DNA from: Clostridiaceae bacterium
Lineage (GTDB): Bacteria; Bacillota; Clostridia; Oscillospirales; Acutalibacteraceae
Length of the DNA stretch: 64,000 nucleotides
Reading direction: 5' to 3'
Assembly (NCBI GenBank): GCA_016285645.1
Contig: JAEERC010000048.1
Span: 1 to 64,000, forward strand
Below, piece after piece: positions 50,654 through 59,324 of this stretch; positions within the stretch are counted from its first letter, which is position 1, and each line of letters opens with the position of its first letter. The notes below the pieces were generated by a model. That model worked only from the letters and a program-made list of their open reading frames with translations, did not search any database and was not told where the DNA came from. Both the position numbers and the translations under genes were made by a program.

Positions 50654-52312
50654 ATGGAAGAAAATACTCAGATTAACAATTATTATATTCCGCCGGAAAA
50701 AACACTTTTCGAAACCGATTCCCGCGACATATCCGCCGCCTGCGCCGCTCTCGTTTGCGCGTTTCTCAGCGTGATATGGGGGTTCTGGGGCGCTTTCAAC
50801 ATCGGCTGGGCGGTATCCTACACCGTGTTTTTCGTGTGCGTGACGGTTTACCTTGTAAGAACCGCGCATATGCAGGGCGAAAAGAAGAGAATGCCCATTT
50901 TCGCCTTTGTATGCGGAGGGCTCTCGCTCGCCCTTTCGCTCAATTTTGCGCTGTGCCCGGATGAACTTGTTCACCTTTTAAGTTTTGCCGTTATGCTCGC
51001 CCTCGGCATTGTGTGGTTCATCGCTCTCTCGGGGCGGGAACTCAGCCGTTCGGATGTTTATTTCGCGAGGCAGATTGTTTCGCTGCCGCTTTTTTCGGTG
51101 GCGAAAATGCCCAAAAGCATACGCTCGCTTCTCACCGTGAAGGACGGCAGAGGCGGCAAAATGCGCAAGGGTCTGCTCGGAGCGCTGTGCGCCGTGCCCG
51201 TTCTGTGCGCGGTGATTCCCCTGCTCATCCGCTCCGACGCCGCTTTTGAAGGGCTTGTGGGCGGTCTGTTCAGGAATCTCGGCGAATCTGTATTCAAAGC
51301 GGTGCTGACCGTTATAATCGCGCCGTTTCTCATCTCGTTCTGCATTATTCTGCGCAGGAGCGACAAAGCCCCGCGGGAGGAAAAGGCGGCAAAGGGGCTT
51401 GACACCGTATTCCTTTCGGCGTTTACGGGAGCGCTCAATCTCTGCTACCTCGTCTATCTTTTTTCACAGCTCGCCTACTTCTTCAGCGCGTTTTCGGGAA
51501 TACTGCCCGAGGGTGAAAAATCATACGCCCGGTACGCGAGGCGCGGATTTTTCGAACTGTGCGCAATCTGCGGCATAAACCTGTGCGTGTTTTACTTTAT
51601 GCTTGTTTTCGCGCGCCGCCGTGAGGGAAAAATGCCCGCCGTTCTCAAGGGGCAGGGCGTTTTCCTGAGCATATTCACGCTTGTTATCACCGGCACTGCG
51701 ATTTCAAAAATGGTTATGTATATAGGCAGATACGGTATGACGGTTGACCGCGTCTATTCGAGCGCGTTTATGATTTTTACCGCCGTTGTGTTTGCCGCAA
51801 TGCTTCTCAAATGCTTCTTTGAAAAAGTGCCCGTTTTGCGCACGGCGCTTGTGGGCGCGGGAGTTGTGCTTTTACTGCTCGGCTGCCTCAACACAGGCGC
51901 TCTGACCGCGCGATACAATGTATCCGCCTACCGCTCGGGAAAACTCAAGAGTATCGATATAAAATATATTAGTTCGCTCGATGAAAACGGCATTCCCTAC
52001 CTCATTGAGCTCGCGGACGACAAAAACGCCGGCACCGCGAAAGAGGCAAGATATGTGCTTGCCGATGTGCTCCCCATCTACTATACGGGCGATTACGACG
52101 GCAACGGCATGCTTTCGGCGAACGGGATGAGTTATTGCTATTTCAGACCCGACGGCAAGAAAGTTTTCAACGCCTTTTATGAGATGAACATTCCGCGTTA
52201 CCGCCTCTACCGTCTCGCCGATGAGTTCCTTGAGAAAAATCCCGGATTTTACGAAGCGGCTTCACGCGGCAGGGCGCAGGACGCCGTTGACAGTGTAAAG
52301 AATATTGATTGA
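50654..52312 (+). CDS. Large polytopic membrane protein, DUF4173/DUF4153-like
   Basis: 552 residues. About twelve to thirteen predicted membrane spans fill residues 25-420. The C-terminal ~130 residues are soluble and include SIDIKYISSLDENGIPYLIE and TGDYDGNGMLSANGMSY. The pattern of a long multi-span domain then a short extracytoplasmic tail is that of DUF4173/DUF4153 proteins, whose biochemical role is unknown to me. An internal FARRREGKMPAVLKGQGVFL stretch between spans is typical. It is 8 nt after the XRE gene with GGAGCAAT as Shine-Dalgarno, so regulated together with the DUF2975-like protein. Confidence 0.75.
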   Translation: MEENTQINNYYIPPEKTLFETDSRDISAACAALVCAFLSVIWGFWGAFNIGWAVSYTVFFVCVTVYLVRTAHMQGEKKRMPIFAFVCGGLSLALSLNFALCPDELVHLLSFAVMLALGIVWFIALSGRELSRSDVYFARQIVSLPLFSVAKMPKSIRSLLTVKDGRGGKMRKGLLGALCAVPVLCAVIPLLIRSDAAFEGLVGGLFRNLGESVFKAVLTVIIAPFLISFCIILRRSDKAPREEKAAKGLDTVFLSAFTGALNLCYLVYLFSQLAYFFSAFSGILPEGEKSYARYARRGFFELCAICGINLCVFYFMLVFARRREGKMPAVLKGQGVFLSIFTLVITGTAISKMVMYIGRYGMTVDRVYSSAFMIFTAVVFAAMLLKCFFEKVPVLRTALVGAGVVLLLLGCLNTGALTARYNVSAYRSGKLKSIDIKYISSLDENGIPYLIELADDKNAGTAKEARYVLADVLPIYYTGDYDGNGMLSANGMSYCYFRPDGKKVFNAFYEMNIPRYRLYRLADEFLEKNPGFYEAASRGRAQDAVDSVKNID

Positions 52313-52318
52313 TATGAA

Positions 52319-52351
52319 AAGGGAACGGACATAACAGTCCGTTCCCTTGTT
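52319..52351. terminator. Bidirectional terminator
   Basis: AAGGGAACGGAC-ataaca-GTCCGTTCCCTT, a 12-bp stem with A-rich left and T-rich right flanks. It separates the rightward membrane operon from leftward ybaK/lacZ. Confidence 0.92.
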
Positions 52352-52825
52352 TTATACCGTTATCAAATCCGCGAAGTCCGCTTTCACATAATCCGCGAGA
52401 TCCTGAGGGGAAAGCTTTACCGTCTCCCCTCTCGTTCCGGCGCTTACATAGATTTTATCGAAGAGAAGCGCCGTTTCGTCAATGGCGGTGGGAAATTTTT
52501 TCTTCATCCCTATCGGCGAACAGCCGCCTCTTATATAGCCCGTTACGGGAAGAAGGTCCTTTACATGAAGCATTTCGATTTTCTTTTCGCCGAACTGCTT
52601 TGCCGCCTTTTTGAGGTCGAGTTCCTCGTGCACGGGAATACAGCAGACTCCGGTACCGTTCTTTTCGCCTCTGAAGACGAGGGTTTTGAACATCTGCTCG
52701 GGAGGAATGCCCATTTTCGCCGCGGCTGTGTCGCCCGAAAGGTCGCTTTCGTCAACCTCGTATTCGAGCAGTTCATACTCGATTTTCGCGCTTTCAAGCA
52801 GCCGCATCACATTGGTTTTTACCAT
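52352..52825 (-). CDS. ybaK: Cys-tRNA(Pro)/Cys-tRNA(Cys) deacylase YbaK
   Basis: 157 residues of the YbaK/ProX editing family. QMFKTLVFRG carries the conserved catalytic Lys (K47), followed by IPVHEELDLKKAAKQFGEKK and GYIRGGCSPIGMKKKFPTAI with the GGxSPxG loop. It hydrolyses Cys mischarged on tRNA-Pro by prolyl-tRNA synthetase. The start is 2 nt after the lacZ stop, so it is the second gene of a lacZ-ybaK transcript. The functional link is unclear and may be only operon convenience. Confidence 0.93.
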   Translation of the reverse strand: MVKTNVMRLLESAKIEYELLEYEVDESDLSGDTAAAKMGIPPEQMFKTLVFRGEKNGTGVCCIPVHEELDLKKAAKQFGEKKIEMLHVKDLLPVTGYIRGGCSPIGMKKKFPTAIDETALLFDKIYVSAGTRGETVKLSPQDLADYVKADFADLITV

Positions 52826-52827
52826 TG

Positions 52828-55800
52828 TTATACCTTCGAAATTCTGAACTCGAACTTGTGCATTTCGCCGGAATTGAGTTTATACGGCTTGTGGAGATAA
52901 GCGGCACCGGGCATATCGCCGCCGACTCCGCGCTGTGCCGCGTCAAGGCAGACGGTGATGTAGTTATCCTTCTCAAGTTCGAACAGATGGCGCGCGGTAT
53001 CGATTTTTTCGGGCGTGTAGTAACCCGCGTTGAAGCCGAAGGGTCTGTCCATTGCCTCAATCAGGATTCCCTCACCGTTTTCATCCGTGAACTTAAGCGA
53101 GCGCACATCGCACCTGTGGCCGTTTTCCTGCGGGCGCATATATCTGTGCTCGAGGCCGTCGATATCCGAGGTGTGAACCGCTATTGCCGAGCCGGTCTTG
53201 CGGTCGCAGTAGTTTTCCCACGGGCCTCTGCCGTACCAGGTGCAGACGGAATATTCGGGATTAAGCCCGAAGCGCAGACCGACCTTGAGCATAGGCAGGG
53301 CAAGTCCCATGGCGCAGTGGGTGACCGTTATGTCTCCGCCCGGGGCGAATGTGTAAGTTGTTACAACGCCCGCCGTAAACGGTGAAAGCCAGTTTACCGT
53401 TACCTTTACGCCGTTGTTTGTGCCCGTGACGGAGGTTTTGACCGCCTTTGTGAGAGCCGTTGAGCGCTTCCACTGGTAGAGCGGATGAATGAGCGCGAAC
53501 TGCGGCGCGAAGTTGAGGTATCCTCTGTCGTTATCCGTAAGCGGTCTGAAAAAGTCAGGTCTCATCGCGGACGAGTGATTGATAATCTCGTTTTCGCCGT
53601 AGCAGAGTTCCGCCAAAGCGCCGTTAACGACTTTCGCCTTATAGCCGTTGCCGACTATTTTAATCTCGTTGCCGGCTTTTCTGTATTTCATATCGCCGAC
53701 GGCTTTTCTGAAGGGGGCGACGCCCTGCTCCCTTATCATAATCTGCGAGAAGGTTATCTCATAGCCCTTCTCCGCCCAGGGCATATCCTTTGTGAGCAGG
53801 AAATGAATGTTGAGAATAAGCTCGCCGTCCTCGGGCAGGTCGCCGAGGTTAAAGGGCAGAGCGATTTTTTCCTCGCTCATCGGCGGAATATCGAGGTTTT
53901 CGATTTCGCCGTCTTTTATCTTTTTGCCGTTTTTCGTTATATCCCATACGGCTTTGCTGTAACTGCCCGATGAAACAAACAGGTTCTTGTTCTTTATGAG
54001 TATTTCGCCGTTTTCGGGCGCGATGCCCTGCGCCTCGAGATTGGCGTAAACCTTTTTGACCTCATAGTAGGACGGGTGCGGCACTCTGTCCGCTCCGATT
54101 ATGCCGTTTGCGCAGAAGTAGTAACTCGTGTTGCCCTCGTGAAAATCGCCGCCGTAGAGCCACTTTTCGCTGTCGCCCTCCTTTTTGCGGATGGACTGGT
54201 CAACATAGTCCCAGATAAAGCCGCCGCACATATGGTCGTAGTTTTCGAAAACATCCATATACTCCTGAAAATTGCCCAGACTGTTTTCCATGGCGTGGGC
54301 GTATTCGCAGTAGATTACAGGCTTGTCGGCAAACTCCTCCGCCTTTATCGGCTTGTTGTCCGCGGCGAGGCGGTTGGCGATATTGTCATAGAGCGAGGTC
54401 TTGACCTCCTCCTGCTCCTTTAACTTTTTGACTATTCCCTCAACGGGATACATACGGCTGATGAAGTCGGATTTTCTGAAATCGAAATCGCCCTCATAGT
54501 GAATCGGTCTGCTCTTGTCGAGCGCGAGAATCGCCTCCCTCTCATAGAGGAAGTTTTCACCGTCGCCCGCCTCGTTGCCGAGCGACCAGAAGCATACGCA
54601 GGCGTGGCTTCTGTCACGCAGCACCATTCTCTCAGCCCTGTCGATTACCGCGTCGGTGAAATCGGGGTTGTCGCCCGGGCAGTTCTTGCGGCGCACGCCG
54701 TGGCTTTCCACATCCGCCTCGTCCATAACATAGAATCCGAGTTCATCGCACATCTTATAGAGAATTTCGGCGTTGGGATAGTGGCTTGTGCGTATGGCGT
54801 TTATGTTGGCCCTCTTCATAAGATAGAGGTCCTCGTAATATCTGTTTTCGGGCACCGCCCAGCCGTTGTCCGGGTCAAAATCGTGGCGGTTCACGCCCTT
54901 GATTATGACTCGCTTGCCGTTGATATAGAGAACATTGCCTTTTATATCCACTCTGCGGTAGCCGATTTTAACCGCCTTGCAGGAGAGGATTTTGCCGTTC
55001 TTTTTAAGCGTGATAACAAGGTCGTAGAGATTCGGCGCCTCAGCCGACCACTGCAGGCAGTCCTTTTCGGTGTATTCCGTATTTATTACGGTTTTTCCCG
55101 CCTTGGCGGTGAGTTTTTCCGTATCGACGGCGGTGAGTTTTCCGTCTCTGCCGGTGCTCACCTCAACCTCGCACTCGCACTCTTCGCCGCAGTTCTGAAG
55201 CGTGATTTCAAGCTTGAGCGTGCCGTCTTTATATGAGTCGTCAAGGCCTGTATCCGCAAAGAAATCCCTCACGCAGAGCGTCTCCTCGGCGTAGATATAA
55301 ACCTCTCTGTAAATACCCGAGAGGAACCACATATCCTGGTCCTCGAGATAGGTGCCGTCCGTGTAGCGGTAAACCTCGGCTGTCACCTGGTTTTCGCCCG
55401 CTCTGACATAATCGGTTATATCAAACTCCGCGGGGGTCATCGAGCCCTGGGAATAGCCGACCTTGCGCCCGTTTATATAGAGGAAGAAGCCCGCTTTGAC
55501 GGCTCCGAAATTGATATATATTCTTTTTCCCGTCCAGTCCTCGGGCACGGTGAATCTGCGGCGGTAAACACCGAGCTCGTTTATCTTTTCGTCTATTTTC
55601 GGAATATCGCGCTCGTTTGTTGAAATGCCTTTGGGGAAGAAGGCGCACAGGTAAATCGGCTTGCCGTAGCCGTTCAGCTGCCAGACCGACGGCACGGGCA
55701 TATCATCCCAGAAGGAATCGTTGAAATCCTCGGCGAAATACTCGGTTGAGGTCTCGGTCAGATCCTGCTGCCAGTAGAATTTCCAAGTGCCGTTGAGACT

Positions 55801-55932
55801 TATGCGGTAAGGGGCCGCGCCGCCTTCAAGCGCCGATTTAACATCTTTGTAGGCGTCGGCGTTGTTGTGCGCGTCCTCCTTGTTTTCCTTGATTATGTAG
55901 GGATTTTCCCAGTAGCGGAGTTCTTTAGCCAT
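52828..55932 (-). CDS. lacZ: Beta-galactosidase, GH2 (LacZ type), cytoplasmic
   Basis: 1034 residues, the full LacZ five-domain length. Sugar-binding and jelly-roll domains come first (ISLNGTWKFYW, PSVWQLNGYGKPIY). The TIM barrel has GVNRHDFDPDNGWAV, acid/base Glu454 in LGNEAGDGEN and nucleophile Glu543 in YCEYAHAMEN, with MCGGFIWDYVDQ after it. The C-terminal small-chain domain ends near SGEMHKFEFRISKV. It hydrolyses lactose and other beta-galactosides. There is no signal peptide, so substrate must be imported, but no transporter is in the window. A leftward TATAAT with a weak -35 lies upstream. Confidence 0.96.
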   Translation of the reverse strand: MAKELRYWENPYIIKENKEDAHNNADAYKDVKSALEGGAAPYRISLNGTWKFYWQQDLTETSTEYFAEDFNDSFWDDMPVPSVWQLNGYGKPIYLCAFFPKGISTNERDIPKIDEKINELGVYRRRFTVPEDWTGKRIYINFGAVKAGFFLYINGRKVGYSQGSMTPAEFDITDYVRAGENQVTAEVYRYTDGTYLEDQDMWFLSGIYREVYIYAEETLCVRDFFADTGLDDSYKDGTLKLEITLQNCGEECECEVEVSTGRDGKLTAVDTEKLTAKAGKTVINTEYTEKDCLQWSAEAPNLYDLVITLKKNGKILSCKAVKIGYRRVDIKGNVLYINGKRVIIKGVNRHDFDPDNGWAVPENRYYEDLYLMKRANINAIRTSHYPNAEILYKMCDELGFYVMDEADVESHGVRRKNCPGDNPDFTDAVIDRAERMVLRDRSHACVCFWSLGNEAGDGENFLYEREAILALDKSRPIHYEGDFDFRKSDFISRMYPVEGIVKKLKEQEEVKTSLYDNIANRLAADNKPIKAEEFADKPVIYCEYAHAMENSLGNFQEYMDVFENYDHMCGGFIWDYVDQSIRKKEGDSEKWLYGGDFHEGNTSYYFCANGIIGADRVPHPSYYEVKKVYANLEAQGIAPENGEILIKNKNLFVSSGSYSKAVWDITKNGKKIKDGEIENLDIPPMSEEKIALPFNLGDLPEDGELILNIHFLLTKDMPWAEKGYEITFSQIMIREQGVAPFRKAVGDMKYRKAGNEIKIVGNGYKAKVVNGALAELCYGENEIINHSSAMRPDFFRPLTDNDRGYLNFAPQFALIHPLYQWKRSTALTKAVKTSVTGTNNGVKVTVNWLSPFTAGVVTTYTFAPGGDITVTHCAMGLALPMLKVGLRFGLNPEYSVCTWYGRGPWENYCDRKTGSAIAVHTSDIDGLEHRYMRPQENGHRCDVRSLKFTDENGEGILIEAMDRPFGFNAGYYTPEKIDTARHLFELEKDNYITVCLDAAQRGVGGDMPGAAYLHKPYKLNSGEMHKFEFRISKV

Positions 55933-55967
55933 AAAGTGAAAGCATCCTTTCGTGAAAGTTACGCTTC

Positions 55968-55996
55968 ATTATAACACAGATTATTTGATTTGTATA
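55968..55996 (-). promoter_or_regulatory. Candidate promoter of lacZ-ybaK
   Basis: Leftward TATACA (55991-55996), 17-nt spacer, TATAAT (55968-55973). No clear operator was seen. Confidence 0.6.
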
Positions 55997-56013
55997 TAAA
56001 TTTATTGTTAACA

Positions 56014-56040
56014 AAAAAGAACGCCCCGGAGGGCGTTTTA
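56014..56040 (-). terminator. Terminator of the AhpD-like gene
   Basis: Leftward ACGCCC-tccg-GGGCGT followed by TCTTTTTTG. Confidence 0.82.
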
Positions 56041-56043
56041 AGG

Positions 56044-56571
56044 TTATCTTCTTGAAACATAGCCCGCAAGGTAGCCGTCGAGATCCACCTTGAGAGAGGA
56101 ATTTATAAGATTTGTGGCAATCATAATCGCGCCGAAAGCGTCGAGCAGGACTATCTGCTCATCGGTGAAGAATTTGCGCATTCTCTCGATCATATCGCCG
56201 TCTATTTTTCCCTTCGGGTCAAGCACGAGGGCGGAGCCGAACTCCTGAAGAAGCTTCTGCTTTTCGTCAAGTTCAAAGGTCTTCATATCGATTCCCGCGT
56301 CAACGAGAATTTTGGTGAAAAACATTGAGCAGATAAGACATTCGTTTGTGTCGGAAATGGAATAGCAGAAAATGTTTATGTCGAGATCGCTCAAGAATTT
56401 CGCCGCCTCTGCGCGCAGGTCATACCAGGTCATAAGCGCCTTGAAGGCGGGCACGCTGTTTAACAGAGTGCGCTTCATATTTGTCATTTTGCCCACCCTG
56501 AGGTGGTCGTCGTGCGCCTGCTTTGTCTCCTCGGGCGCCGAGTCGTAATCAATCATCGGAATAAGTGCCAT
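56044..56571 (-). CDS. AhpD-like / carboxymuconolactone-decarboxylase-family protein
   Basis: 175 residues, mainly alpha-helical. TNECLICSMFFTKIL (residues 75-89) holds the CxxC pair (C78, C81) in the place expected for AhpD-type redox-active cysteines. The family's usual His four residues after the second Cys is Phe85 here, so standard peroxidase chemistry is doubtful. The N-terminal IPMIDYDSAPEETKQAHDDH matches members annotated as CMD-family proteins. A clean GGAGGT precedes the ATG. It lies downstream of a small Cys-rich protein on the same strand and has its own terminator. Confidence 0.72.
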   Translation of the reverse strand: MALIPMIDYDSAPEETKQAHDDHLRVGKMTNMKRTLLNSVPAFKALMTWYDLRAEAAKFLSDLDINIFCYSISDTNECLICSMFFTKILVDAGIDMKTFELDEKQKLLQEFGSALVLDPKGKIDGDMIERMRKFFTDEQIVLLDAFGAIMIATNLINSSLKVDLDGYLAGYVSRR

Positions 56572-56591
56572 AATATTACCTCCGTAAAAAG

Positions 56592-56810
56592 TTAAAATTC
56601 AAAATCCTTCGCGTCCGCTTCGGGTGAGACGGGCGGAATCTTAGGCTCGCGCTTGAGCGGGTCGTAAACGAATTTTCTGCACTTGCCCTCGGGGCTGACT
56701 ATCCCCTTGCGCACGCAGAGCACCGACACTCCGCCGGGTGAGAGTCTGCCGTGAAGGCAGTAGGCGCAGGCGGGAGTATATGTTTTTGAATTGACGAGTT
56801 TTTTGTTCAC
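56592..56810 (-). CDS. Small Cys-rich protein, possible metal binder
   Basis: 72 residues from a GTG at 56810 behind GGAGGCG. An extension to 56891 is possible but has no Shine-Dalgarno. Four cysteines (15, 18, 32, 44) in TPACAYCLHGRLSPGG, VLCVRKG and GKCRKFVYD could coordinate zinc or an iron-sulfur cluster. The tail is Pro/Glu-rich. Four Cys with pairwise flanking Gly/Lys suggest a zinc knuckle, but no family was recognised. It is 20 nt upstream of the AhpD-like gene, so the two are probably co-transcribed and may share a redox theme (inference). Confidence 0.65.
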   Translation of the reverse strand: MNKKLVNSKTYTPACAYCLHGRLSPGGVSVLCVRKGIVSPEGKCRKFVYDPLKREPKIPPVSPEADAKDFEF

Positions 56811-56896
56811 TGTATCGCCTCCGTGACTGTATGCGTGTATTTTATCACAACACGGCGGCGATATCAAGATTCGGGAGCAAATTGCACACAAAAAAG

Positions 56897-56925
56897 TTTA
56901 CAAAATTGTAATAATTTGATATTGT
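56897..56925 (+). promoter_or_regulatory. Candidate promoter of the PHP phosphatase gene
   Basis: TTTACA (56897-56902), 17-nt spacer, TATTGT (56920-56925). Confidence 0.5.
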
Positions 56926-56975
56926 TAATGACCTGCCATTGTAATATTATTAGAACATAAAAGGTTGGTGATTTT

Positions 56976-57794
56976 ATGTCTTATAAAAACATAATAGATC
57001 TGCACACTCACACCGACAGTTCCTTCGACGGCCACCACTCCGCGATTTTTATGTGCGAGACCGCCCAGCTTAAAGGTCTGAGGGCAATCGCGTTCACCGA
57101 CCATATAGAAATTGACACCTATTACGAGCGCGGGTTCGACCTTACCGCGAGGGATTCCTACCTGCACGCGGCGAACGCCCGTTCCGCCTTCAACGGCAAG
57201 CTTATTGTGAGCGCGGGCATAGAGCTCGGCGAGCCGACCTACGACACCGCCACAGCCGAGGCGCTCCTCTCAAAATTCAACTATGACATAGTAATCGGTT
57301 CCATACACAATTTGAGGGGTATGCCCGATTTCTGCGACCTCGACTATGTCAATGAGCACACCGACACGCGCGCGCTGCTCGACACATATTTTGAAGAGGT
57401 GCTCGCGCTCGCGAAATGGGGCAATTTCGACACTCTCGCCCACCTGACATATCCGCTCAGATATATAGCCGGCGAGCAGAAAATAAATGTTGATATGAAA
57501 CAGTATTCCGATATTGTCGATTCCATTCTCAGAGCCCTCGCCGAGAACGGCAAAGCCCTCGAAATAAACACATCGGGGTTGCGCCAGCCGCTCGGCGTGA
57601 CCATGCCGGATGAAAGCACCGTAAAGCGCTTCCGCGAGCTCGGAGGGGAATTTGTGACCGTCGGCTCGGACGCCCATAAAGCGGAGCATCTGGGCGCGGG
57701 AATCGAAGAAGGCATAGGGATTGCCAAGCGTTGCGGTTTCAACTGCATCTCCCTTTTCAAGGGGCGCACCGCCACTCCCGTGCCGATTGAGTAA
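56976..57794 (+). CDS. PHP-domain histidinol-phosphatase-like phosphoesterase
   Basis: 272 residues. PHP motifs in order: DLHTHTDSSFDG, AFTDHIEI, VSAGIELGEP, DIVIGSIHNLRG and VTVGSDAHKAEHLG, which together supply the metal-binding His/Asp/Glu cluster. HisJ/HisK-type enzymes remove phosphate from L-histidinol phosphate in histidine synthesis. No his genes are nearby, so another phosphoester substrate remains possible. ispE follows after 44 nt and may be co-transcribed. Confidence 0.82.
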   Translation: MSYKNIIDLHTHTDSSFDGHHSAIFMCETAQLKGLRAIAFTDHIEIDTYYERGFDLTARDSYLHAANARSAFNGKLIVSAGIELGEPTYDTATAEALLSKFNYDIVIGSIHNLRGMPDFCDLDYVNEHTDTRALLDTYFEEVLALAKWGNFDTLAHLTYPLRYIAGEQKINVDMKQYSDIVDSILRALAENGKALEINTSGLRQPLGVTMPDESTVKRFRELGGEFVTVGSDAHKAEHLGAGIEEGIGIAKRCGFNCISLFKGRTATPVPIE

Positions 57795-57838
57795 ACTGCC
57801 GAAAGGAAGACCGCACCTGCGGTCAGCGGTAAAACAAA

Positions 57839-58711
57839 ATGAAAATAACCGTCGACGCGGCGGCAAAAATAAACCTTCTGCTCGATATCACGGGTCAGCT
57901 TGAAAACGGCTACCACAGTTTATGTATGGTAATGCAGTCCGTGAGTCTGTGCGACACCGTGACTCTCGAGAAAACGGATTCGCAGACAATCGAGCTTACC
58001 TGCTCGGACAGCCGTCTGCCCTGCGACCGCCGCAACATCGCAATAAAAGCCGCCCTTATGTTTTTCACCGAAGCCGGCGTAAAAAACGAAGGGCTGAAAA
58101 TACATATTGAAAAACGCATTCCGCTTTCCGCGGGTCTCGCCGGGGGAAGCGCGGACGCCGCCGCGGTAATCTGCGGGCTCGATGCCCTGTACGGCACCGG
58201 GCTTTGTCAGTCCGCGCTGTGTTCAATCGGTCTCAAGGTGGGAAGCGATGTGCCCTTCTGCATAACCGGCGGCACAAAGCTTGTTGAGAATGTGGGCGAA
58301 AAGATTTCTCCCCTGCCCCCGTTTGAAAACTGCTATGTCGTTCTCGCCAAACCCGGTCAGAGCGTTTCCACCGCCGAGGCGTACGCGAAATTCGACGGCA
58401 TTGAGATAAACCACCCCGACAACGCCTCGATGATAAACGCGATGAAAGCTTGCGATTACGAAGGCGTGTGCAGGTATTCGGGCAATGTTTTTGAGCAGGT
58501 AACCGACCTGCCCGAGTTTGAGAAAATAAGGCGCGTGCTCGGCGAGTGCGGGGCGGATCTTATCCGCATGAGCGGCAGCGGACCGACAATGTTCGGGCTG
58601 TTCAGAAACTACGCCGACGCCGAGAGAGCCGAGAAAAAAATCAGAAATGAGGGCATCTGCAGCGAGGTCTTCACCACCCGCCCGGTTCAGAGCGGGGTGT
58701 CGATAAGATAA
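57839..58711 (+). CDS. ispE: 4-diphosphocytidyl-2-C-methyl-D-erythritol kinase
   Basis: 290 residues, GHMP kinase. It opens MKITVDAAAKINLLLDITGQ with NGYHSLCMVMQSVSLCD. The ATP loop IPLSAGLAGGSADAAAVI reads GLAGGSADAA where many IspE have GLGGGSSDAA. The C-terminal RMSGSGPTMFGLF is present. It phosphorylates CDP-methylerythritol in the MEP pathway for isoprenoid precursors, including the undecaprenol lipid carrier used by MraY and MurG. The Shine-Dalgarno is weak (AGCGGTAAAA), which fits coupling to the upstream gene. A strong terminator follows. Confidence 0.93.
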   Translation: MKITVDAAAKINLLLDITGQLENGYHSLCMVMQSVSLCDTVTLEKTDSQTIELTCSDSRLPCDRRNIAIKAALMFFTEAGVKNEGLKIHIEKRIPLSAGLAGGSADAAAVICGLDALYGTGLCQSALCSIGLKVGSDVPFCITGGTKLVENVGEKISPLPPFENCYVVLAKPGQSVSTAEAYAKFDGIEINHPDNASMINAMKACDYEGVCRYSGNVFEQVTDLPEFEKIRRVLGECGADLIRMSGSGPTMFGLFRNYADAERAEKKIRNEGICSEVFTTRPVQSGVSIR

Positions 58712-58714
58712 AAC

Positions 58715-58752
58715 AACATCCGGATTACCGCAGGGTATCCGGATGTTTTTCT
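58715..58752 (+). terminator. Terminator of ispE
   Basis: AACATCCGGA / TCCGGATGTT stem with an inner TTACC/GGGTA pairing, then T5. The leftward reading also has a T-rich flank and could serve the 58.76 kb gene. Confidence 0.9.
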
Positions 58753-58760
58753 ATTATAGT

Positions 58761-59291
58761 TTAATATTTTTTAGCATTACCAAACGATTTTTTGTTTGCT
58801 TCATATTCTGTTTGCAATGCTTCTTTTAAATCTTTCTTACTCTCATATGTTCCCGCAAGTCCAACATCGAATGTGTCGGTTTCTTTATAAATACTAAGAC
58901 CATATTCTACATATTTAAAATCCAAACTACTACCTTTTACGCGCCCGATGACTGTCCAATATTCATCATCTTCATAGCCCTTAACGACCAGTTTCACTTC
59001 AAGATCGGTCAGTTTACCGTTGCCGGAAAACATTTTCTCATAATCCTCAACAATTGCGGTTTTATATTCGGACTTCAGTTTTTTTCCGCCGAACAAATTC
59101 GGTAAGACGATAATCGCAAGAATAACAGCAATAACGGCAATAAGAATCCGTTTATCGTTTTTAATCTTGTCAATTGCCGTTGTTTTCAGGTTGTTCATTT
59201 TTTCCTTGTTTTCATCGGTTAACGCTGCCTCAGCAATGTTTTCCGCGGTTCCTTTAAGAATTTCCGCCTTTTCTTTAATAATATTAGCCAT
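58761..59291 (-). CDS. Uncharacterised membrane-anchored protein in an AT-rich cassette
   Basis: 176 residues. An amphipathic N-terminal stretch (KEKAEILKGTAENIAEAALT) leads to one membrane span (about 49-65, ILIAVIAVILAIIVLP). A soluble domain follows with AIVEDYEKMFSGNGKLTDLE, YEDDEYWTVIGRVKGSSLDF and FDVGLAGTYESKKDLKEALQ. No family was recognised. The gene is AT-rich and favours A/T-ending codons, unlike its neighbours, suggesting recent acquisition. It is the second gene after the SHOCT protein (33-nt gap) and shares its promoter. Confidence 0.7.
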   Translation of the reverse strand: MANIIKEKAEILKGTAENIAEAALTDENKEKMNNLKTTAIDKIKNDKRILIAVIAVILAIIVLPNLFGGKKLKSEYKTAIVEDYEKMFSGNGKLTDLEVKLVVKGYEDDEYWTVIGRVKGSSLDFKYVEYGLSIYKETDTFDVGLAGTYESKKDLKEALQTEYEANKKSFGNAKKY

Positions 59292-59324
59292 TATTGTTCT
59301 CCTATCAAAAATAGTTATTACAAA

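Noticed and set aside
54499-55236. 245-codon plus-strand open frame inside lacZ
   Set aside because: Antisense shadow of a conserved GH2 enzyme; no start signals.
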